DNA from: Acidimicrobiaceae bacterium
Lineage (GTDB): Bacteria > Actinomycetota > Acidimicrobiia > Acidimicrobiales > RAAP-2
Length of the DNA stretch: 48,265 bases
NCBI GenBank assembly: GCA_003160115.1
Contig: PLQL01000024.1
Span: 1-48,265 of the forward strand
Direction of reading: 5' to 3'
Below the pieces are notes generated by a model that made no database searches, was not told the DNA's origin, and worked only from the letters and a program-made list of their open reading frames with translations. The translations under genes and the position numbers were made by a program. Of the stretch, positions 40,805-48,265 are shown one piece after another (position 1 is the first letter of the stretch; each line of letters starts with the position of its first letter).

Positions 40805-42727
40805 GTGATTTTGCCGTCTATCGAAACGCCCGCGGACCTTCAAGGGCTCACCTACCAAGACCTCAATAAATTGAGTGCCGAGATTCGCGAGTTCATCATC
40901 TCAACGGTCAAGACCACCGGTGGCCACCTTGGATCGAACCTCGGGGTCGTCGAACTCACCATTGCCTTGCACCGGGTCTTCGAGTCGCCCAAGGACATCC
41001 TGCTCTGGGACACCGGCCACCAGGCCTACGTGCACAAATTGCTCACCGGCCGTCGCTACGGCTTCAAGGGCTTGCGCCAGCGTGGGGGCCTGTCGGGCTA
41101 TCCCAACCGCTCCGAGAGCCAACACGACTGGATCGAATCCTCGCACGCATCGACGGCCCTTTCCTACGCCCACGGACTCTCGGTGGCGCTCGAACAGAAC
41201 AAGGAGCTCGTCGGACACGGAGGCCAGCGCCACGTCGTCGCGATCGTCGGCGACGGATCGCTGACCGGAGGAATGGCCTACGAGGCCCTCAACAATCTCG
41301 GCGTCTCCAATCAGCGCGTGGTGATCATTCTGAACGACAACGGGCGCAGTTACGCACCCACGATCTCCAAGCTGTCGCGGTCGCTCACCTCACTTCGTTT
41401 GAACAAGCACTACTTGACGTTGCGCGAGCGCGTGCGTCACTCGATTCCCCGTCTACCCGGTGGCCGGGCCGCCTACCTGGGTATCGACGGCTTTACGTCT
41501 GTAGTGCGTGAGATGGTCACGCCGCACACGTTCTTCGAGAACCTGGGCATTCGTTACATCGGACCCGTGGACGGTCATAACATCGAACAGCTCGAAACCG
41601 TGCTCAAGAGTGCCGCACAGTGGGACGGCCCTATTGTGGTGCACGTCCTCACCGAGAAGGGTCGCGGCTACGCGCCCGCGACCAACGACAACTTAAAGAT
41701 GCACGACTATAAGTTGCCGCCGCGACTCAACGAGGAGGAGGTCGCTCCACAGTCCTTCACCCAAGCCTTTTCAGACTCTCTGGTGGCGCTGGCGAGTGCC
41801 GACGACCGGATCGTCGCCATCACGGCCGCGATGGCGGGACCCACCGGGCTGCTGGGATTCCAAGAGCGTTTCCCCAGTCGTTTCTTTGACGTGGGCATCG
41901 CCGAACAGCACGCGGTGACCGCGGCCGCGGGAATGGCGATAGGAGGGCTCAAGCCCGTCGTCGCGATCTACTCGACATTCTTCTCGCGCGCCTTCGACCA
42001 GGCACACCTCGACGTGGGACTACTCAATCTTCCGGTGCTGTTCATCTTCGACCGCGCCGGCATCACCGGCGACGACGGTCCGAGTCACCACGGCGTTCTC
42101 GACATCGCGCTCTGTCTGGCGATTCCGAACATGACGATATTCGCCCCTTCGAGCGCCGAAGAGATCCCCGAGATGATGGCGACCGCGTTGTCGATGTCCA
42201 GTCCAACGGCGATTCGCTTCCCCAAGACTCTGCCCCAGCCCTTCGATCACAAGATCGGCGAAGGCCTCAAGGCTCGTCTGGTCGAACGAGGCGACGGTTC
42301 ACTGTGCGTGCTCGCAGTGGGCAAGATGGCGCCGAACAGTCTTCGCGCGCTCGAACTCATGGGTGTCGAACGTTCGCGCGTCACTCTCTACGACGTACGC
42401 GTGTTGCCACCCGATCCGGACATGATCGACGACGCGCTCAACCACGACCGCATCATCACGGTCGAAGACGGTACTCGCCACGGCGGCGCGGGCACCTTGA
42501 TGGTGTCGGCGACCCGGGGTCGCGCCCAGGAGTTCGATCGACCGTTTCCCTCCACCAGAATCCTCGGCGTACCACGCGCCTTCCTCGAGCACCATCGGCC
42601 CGACGCCCTGCTCGCCGAGATCGGACTCGACCCCGAAGGACTCGCCGGCGCATTCTCGAGGTTGTTGAACGACAAGCCGGAATTCCCGCGCGTGATTCCC
42701 GAGGCACCGCAGCCCCACTTCTCCTAG
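40805..42727 (+). CDS. dxs: 1-deoxy-D-xylulose-5-phosphate synthase
   Basis: This 640-residue ThDP enzyme of the MEP isoprenoid pathway condenses pyruvate and glyceraldehyde-3-phosphate. It shows TTGGHLGSNLGVVELTIALH, DTGHQAYVHKLLTGR, the ThDP/Mg motif GDGSLTGGMAYEALNN, DGHNIEQLE, and transketolase-type AEQHAVTAAAGMA and YSTFFSRAFDQ. The length is normal. The promoter is leaderless (TAGGGT, 6 nt before GTG). It is a single gene here, followed by the separately promoted msrB; the antisense ORFs in the track are shadows. Confidence 0.97.
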   Translation: MILPSIETPADLQGLTYQDLNKLSAEIREFIISTVKTTGGHLGSNLGVVELTIALHRVFESPKDILLWDTGHQAYVHKLLTGRRYGFKGLRQRGGLSGYPNRSESQHDWIESSHASTALSYAHGLSVALEQNKELVGHGGQRHVVAIVGDGSLTGGMAYEALNNLGVSNQRVVIILNDNGRSYAPTISKLSRSLTSLRLNKHYLTLRERVRHSIPRLPGGRAAYLGIDGFTSVVREMVTPHTFFENLGIRYIGPVDGHNIEQLETVLKSAAQWDGPIVVHVLTEKGRGYAPATNDNLKMHDYKLPPRLNEEEVAPQSFTQAFSDSLVALASADDRIVAITAAMAGPTGLLGFQERFPSRFFDVGIAEQHAVTAAAGMAIGGLKPVVAIYSTFFSRAFDQAHLDVGLLNLPVLFIFDRAGITGDDGPSHHGVLDIALCLAIPNMTIFAPSSAEEIPEMMATALSMSSPTAIRFPKTLPQPFDHKIGEGLKARLVERGDGSLCVLAVGKMAPNSLRALELMGVERSRVTLYDVRVLPPDPDMIDDALNHDRIITVEDGTRHGGAGTLMVSATRGRAQEFDRPFPSTRILGVPRAFLEHHRPDALLAEIGLDPEGLAGAFSRLLNDKPEFPRVIPEAPQPHFS

Positions 42728-42758
42728 GAGCGTGCAACCGTTCCGGCACACTCGCCGG

Positions 42759-42764
42759 TACTGT
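42759..42764 (+). promoter_or_regulatory. Leaderless -10 box for msrB
   Basis: TACTGT, then exactly 6 nt (GCAGAG), then ATG 42771. It rules out the track GTG start at 42732. Confidence 0.6.
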
Positions 42765-42770
42765 GCAGAG

Positions 42771-43166
42771 ATGGCCTACGAGGTGAACAAGTCCGACGAG
42801 GAGTGGCGCGAGCAGCTCTCGCCAGAAAGCTACGCGGTCCTTCGACGAGCCGCCACCGAAGCGCCGTTCACCGGCTCACTGCTTCACGTGGACGCGAGCG
42901 GCGTCTTCACCTGCGCAGGTTGTGGTCAGCACCTCTTCACGAGCGAGCAGAAGTTCGACTCCGGCTGCGGCTGGCCCAGCTTTGACGCGTGCGAGCCGGG
43001 AACCGTGCTCGAGCGCACCGACCGGTCCCTCTTTCGCACGCGCACCGAGATCCTCTGTTCGAGGTGCGGCGGACACCTGGGCCACGTCTTTGACGATGGA
43101 CCGACTCCGACGGGTCTGCGCTACTGCGTCAATTCACTCGCGCTCGAATTCGACGAGCAGCAGTAG
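42771..43166 (+). CDS. msrB: Peptide-methionine (R)-S-oxide reductase MsrB
   Basis: This 131-residue repair enzyme reduces Met-R-sulfoxide. Zinc-site pairs CAGC and CSRC are present, with the active-site region GCGWPSF, RCGGHLGHVFDDGP and catalytic Cys in LRYCVNSLAL. The start at ATG 42771 gives the canonical N-terminus MAYEVNKSDEEW; the track ORF begins 13 codons earlier, across the promoter. It converges on ftsX with 10 nt between stops. Confidence 0.96.
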   Translation: MAYEVNKSDEEWREQLSPESYAVLRRAATEAPFTGSLLHVDASGVFTCAGCGQHLFTSEQKFDSGCGWPSFDACEPGTVLERTDRSLFRTRTEILCSRCGGHLGHVFDDGPTPTGLRYCVNSLALEFDEQQ

Positions 43167-43176
43167 CCAAACCGCC

Positions 43177-44031
43177 CTAGACGTCGAGGAAACGACGAAT
43201 CGCGATGGCCGATCCGACCGAACCGATCACCACGCCCACGATCAGCACCACGGCGTTCGTGCCCAGTAGCGCACTGGTATCGAGTTGGAATTCGTTGTGC
43301 AGCGGATACCAAGTGTGCAGCGCGGTCACGGCCAACATCGCCACGACCGAACCCAGCAATCCCTGGATGAAGCCTTCAGTGATGTAGGGGATGCGGATGA
43401 ACCAGTTGGTCGCCCCGACGAGCTTCATAACCGATACCTCACGGCGGCGCGAGAAGATCGCCATGCGGATCGTGTTGAGGATCAGCACTGTCGCCGACAA
43501 GAGCAACACTCCGGCTAGGGCCAGGAACACGATCTGGATAATCCGAATGGCGTGGTTCATCTCTCGGATCTGCTGTTCGGGCGCGGTCACGCTATAGACA
43601 CCGGGTTGGGCGGAAAAGGTGGATTGCACGACGAAGGCGTTCGAAGGAACCGTCGGCACGCAGCGGAACGAGGAGGGAACTTCTGAAGCCGTGAGCACCG
43701 AGGATTCTGACTGAGGCAACAGCTTGATGGCTTCTTGGAAGTCCTGTTGCTGGGTGTAGTAGGCGCAGCTCTTGACGATCGGCAGGTCCGCGAGCTGGCT
43801 CTGCACACTCGAGATCTCGTTCTGGGACGCCGCTGGCTCCATCCAGATGGTGACGCGTGTCCCTTGCTGCCACTGCGCCGACGCCTGAGCGGCGCTTTGT
43901 TTGAGCAGCAGCGCCGAACCGACCAGCGAAAGCGACACGGCAACCGTGAGTACGGCAGCGATGGTCATCATGCGATTGCGCCAGAGGTTGCCCAGTGTCT
44001 CTTTCATGGCGTAGCGGAGATACACGCGCAC
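43177..44031 (-). CDS. ftsX: Cell-division ABC transporter permease FtsX
   Basis: This 284-residue permease-like protein works with FtsE to transmit a signal that activates peptidoglycan hydrolases at the septum. It has a first helix (MTIAAVLTVAVSLSLVGSALLL), a long extracellular loop with two cysteines (SCAYY and FRCVP), then three helices ending in IVGVVIGSVGSAIAI. RRREVSVMKLVGAT is the conserved FtsX cytoplasmic loop. GTG 44031 overlaps the ftsE stop by one base (TAGTG). In many actinobacteria smpB follows ftsX; here msrB converges instead. Confidence 0.95.
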   Translation of the reverse strand: MRVYLRYAMKETLGNLWRNRMMTIAAVLTVAVSLSLVGSALLLKQSAAQASAQWQQGTRVTIWMEPAASQNEISSVQSQLADLPIVKSCAYYTQQQDFQEAIKLLPQSESSVLTASEVPSSFRCVPTVPSNAFVVQSTFSAQPGVYSVTAPEQQIREMNHAIRIIQIVFLALAGVLLLSATVLILNTIRMAIFSRRREVSVMKLVGATNWFIRIPYITEGFIQGLLGSVVAMLAVTALHTWYPLHNEFQLDTSALLGTNAVVLIVGVVIGSVGSAIAIRRFLDV

Positions 44032-44729
44032 TAGAGGACCGCTCCCTCGTCAACGCCGTAGACACCGCGAACCTGGTCGCGGATCATTTCACCTCGGTCG
44101 AGCTCGATCACTCGACGGCGCATGCGGTCTACCAGGGCCTTGTCGTGGGTCGCCATGACGACGGTCGTGCCGGTGCGATTGATTCGCTCGAGCAATGCCA
44201 TGATCGACTCGGAGTTTGCCGGGTCGAGGTTCCCGGTGGGTTCGTCGGCCAGCAGGATCAGCGGACGGTTCACGAACGCCCGCGCGACGGCGACGCGCTG
44301 TTGCTCGCCGCCCGAGAGTTCATTGGGCAGGTTGCGCGACTTGTCGGTGAGGCCCACCAGTTCGAGGATCTGGGGCACCTGGCTGTCAACCGTCGAGCGT
44401 GGGCGGCCAATCACTTCGAGGGCGAAGGCGACGTTCTCAAAGACGGTCTTGTTGGGCAACAGCCGGAAATCCTGGAAGACACAGCCAATATTGCGTCGAA
44501 GGTAGGGAACGCGCCACTTCGGGAGTTCGCCAATGTCACGACCAGCTTCGAGGATTCGGCCCTGGTCGGGCAGCTCCTCGCGCAAAAGGAGACGCAAGAA
44601 CGTGGTCTTTCCCGAGCCTGAGGCACCCACCAGAAAGACGAATTCACCCTTGTCGATATTGAGTGAAATGTCGACCAACGCCGGGGTGCCGTTCTTATAC
44701 GTCTTGGAGACGCCTTCGAAACGAATCAC
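44031..44729 (-). CDS. ftsE: Cell-division ATP-binding protein FtsE
   Basis: This 232-residue ABC ATPase partners FtsX at the divisome. Walker A is GASGSGKTT, the Q-loop [13 protein letters not shown], the signature [14 protein letters not shown], Walker [12 protein letters not shown] and the switch ATHDKALVD. The GTG start has an AAGGGG-type site upstream. A 124-nt gap separates it from prfB; an ATG-less, AT-rich stretch just before the start may hold its promoter. FtsE-FtsX translation is coupled. Confidence 0.97.
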   Translation of the reverse strand: MIRFEGVSKTYKNGTPALVDISLNIDKGEFVFLVGASGSGKTTFLRLLLREELPDQGRILEAGRDIGELPKWRVPYLRRNIGCVFQDFRLLPNKTVFENVAFALEVIGRPRSTVDSQVPQILELVGLTDKSRNLPNELSGGEQQRVAVARAFVNRPLILLADEPTGNLDPANSESIMALLERINRTGTTVVMATHDKALVDRMRRRVIELDRGEMIRDQVRGVYGVDEGAVL

Positions 44730-44853
44730 GCACTTACCCCTTTAATTTTCGTTGGAATCAGCGAACACGCCGAACTAGGCACTCTTCATTCTAGTTTGGC
44801 CTTCGCGGGCGCTCGCGCCACGAAATCCCCCAGTTCCAAGGGTTCTGAACTTC

Positions 44854-45985
44854 TTAAGTTCGAAAACGTTGGCGGCGAAGTTCGGCCTCCATGAACGAGT
44901 CAAGGTCGCCGTCGAGCACCGCGTCAACGTTGCCGGTCTCGTACTCCGTGCGGTGGTCTTTGACGAGTTGATACGGCGCTTGGACGTAACTGCGAATCTG
45001 CGAACCCCAGGCGTTGTCGCCACGGTTGCCACTGAGCGCGTCCATCTCGGCCTGTCGCTCGGCGCGAGCGCGCTCGGACAGCTTCGCTTCGAGGATCTGC
45101 ATCGCGCGCGCGCGGTTCTGGTGCTGGCTGCGCTCGTTCTGGCAACTGACCACGATGTTCGTGGGTAGGTGCGTGATACGAATCGCCGAATCGGTCTTGT
45201 TCACGTGCTGGCCCCCCGCACCCGACGAGCGGTAGGTATCGACGCGCAGGTCCTTTTCGTCGATCTCGACTTCGCCCGCGTCGTCATTGAGCAGTGGCGT
45301 CACCTCGAGGCTCGCGAAACTCGTCTGACGACGCGCCTGGGAGTCGAAGGGGCTGATCCGAACGAGACGATGCACGCCACGCTCGGCCGAGAGCCAGCCG
45401 TACGCGAAACGGCCCTTCACGATGAAAGTGGCCGAGAGCAGACCCGCCTCCTGACCCTCGGTGACCTCGTCGAATTCGACGCCGAAGCCTCGACGTTCGG
45501 CCCAACGCGAGTACATGCGAAGCAGCATCTCGGTCCAGTCCTGGGCGTCGGTGCCGCCCGCGCCCGCGTGCAGTTCGACGATGGCGTCGTTCTGGTCGTA
45601 CTGGCCGCTAAAGAGGCTCTGGGTCTCGAGGGCCGCCACCTCGTGCTCGAGTTTTTCGACACTTTGGGCCAACTCGTCAAGCAGCGACCAGTCCGCTTCC
45701 CCACCGGCGAGAGCCTCGCGAGCGAACTCGGTCAGTACCACACAGTCGTCGAGCTCGCGACGAAGTCCGTCAAAGAGTTCGAGATCGTTGTTGAGTCGGC
45801 CAAGTTCGGTCGTGACCTCGCGCGCTCGATCCTGGTCGTTCCACAAGTCCGGGTCGGCGACCTCGATGCTCAGCACGTCACGGCGCTCGCGGCTCTGGTC
45901 GATCTTCAAGTACTCCTTGGCGGCACTCCAGCGCCCTTCGAGTTCTTCGAGGGCACCGATGGCGTCGCGAAGGGCGTTCTCCGCC

Positions 45986-45999
<14 letters not shown>
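44854..45999 (-). CDS. prfB: Peptide chain release factor 2
   Basis: This 381-residue class-1 release factor recognises UGA/UAA. It has the SPF recognition tripeptide in VRISPFDSQARRQTSFA and the peptidyl-hydrolysis GGQ in SGAGGQHVNKTDSAIRITH. I start it at ATG 45999; the track ORF (402 aa) adds a shadow of secA. The reading frame is continuous, so the programmed +1 frameshift of E. coli prfB is absent. Its start lies 14 nt inside the end of secA, so translation is coupled. Confidence 0.96.

Positions 46000-48265
<2,266 letters not shown>

Overview
The window reads as a chromosomal segment of a high-GC (roughly 60% by eye), GTG-start-rich actinobacterium. An acidimicrobial-type lineage (class Acidimicrobiia) is my best guess. 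The inference rests on a 1199-residue Kgd-type 2-oxoglutarate enzyme, F420 biosynthesis (CofC/FbiD), a fused PafB-PafC-like WYL regulator, the secA-prfB-ftsE-ftsX order, and many promoters whose TANNNT -10 box lies 6-8 nt before the start codon, which points to leaderless mRNAs. No database search was possible, so the taxonomic statement is inference.

Layout. 1-1241: a partial drug-efflux-type ABC ATPase diverges from a TetR regulator across a perfect 9+9 inverted repeat. 1408-4670: tRNA-Val(TAC), a CHAD protein, an inositol-monophosphatase-family enzyme, a hypothetical gene, a small lipoprotein and an acidic hypothetical protein. 4807-7871: a three-gene set of a sigma-factor-like protein, a membrane-anchored Ser/Thr-rich protein and a membrane-tethered BTAD-type regulator. 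7755-11211 (minus): alpha/beta hydrolase, membrane-anchored MurF-like ligase and D-Ala-D-Ala ligase. 11284-15828: a short UvrD-like helicase, a GlcD-type FAD oxidase and a ThDP enzyme in overlapping frames. 15825-21671 (minus): kgd, an NYN/Zc3h12a-like RNase with an S1 domain, fabZ and exonuclease III, joined by 4-nt overlaps. 21744-23449: an alpha/beta hydrolase and a TIGR01777-type epimerase.

23812-29760: a peptide/oligopeptide ABC system, with binding protein and two permeases on plus and a fused DppD-DppF ATPase on minus, directly behind rnhB. 30502-31391: cofC converges with a histone-H1-like Lys/Ala repeat protein. 31669-34019: a solitary conjugation-type pair, a TraG/TraD-like coupling ATPase and a TrwC/MobF-type relaxase domain, meet tail to tail with no type IV secretion genes, integrase or att sites nearby. 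The relaxase lies directly behind the pafBC-like gene (34043-35989). 36044-48265: moaC, an FmdB-type zinc ribbon, tldD/tldE proteases, a SIMPL protein, dxs, msrB, ftsX-ftsE, prfB and a 5'-truncated secA.

The most unusual parts are the relaxase/coupling-protein pair embedded among housekeeping genes and next to a DNA-damage-type regulator and a histone-like protein, the kgd-RNase-fabZ-xth overlap operon, the membrane-anchored MurF with its hydrolase and ligase partners, and the uniform leaderless promoter architecture.
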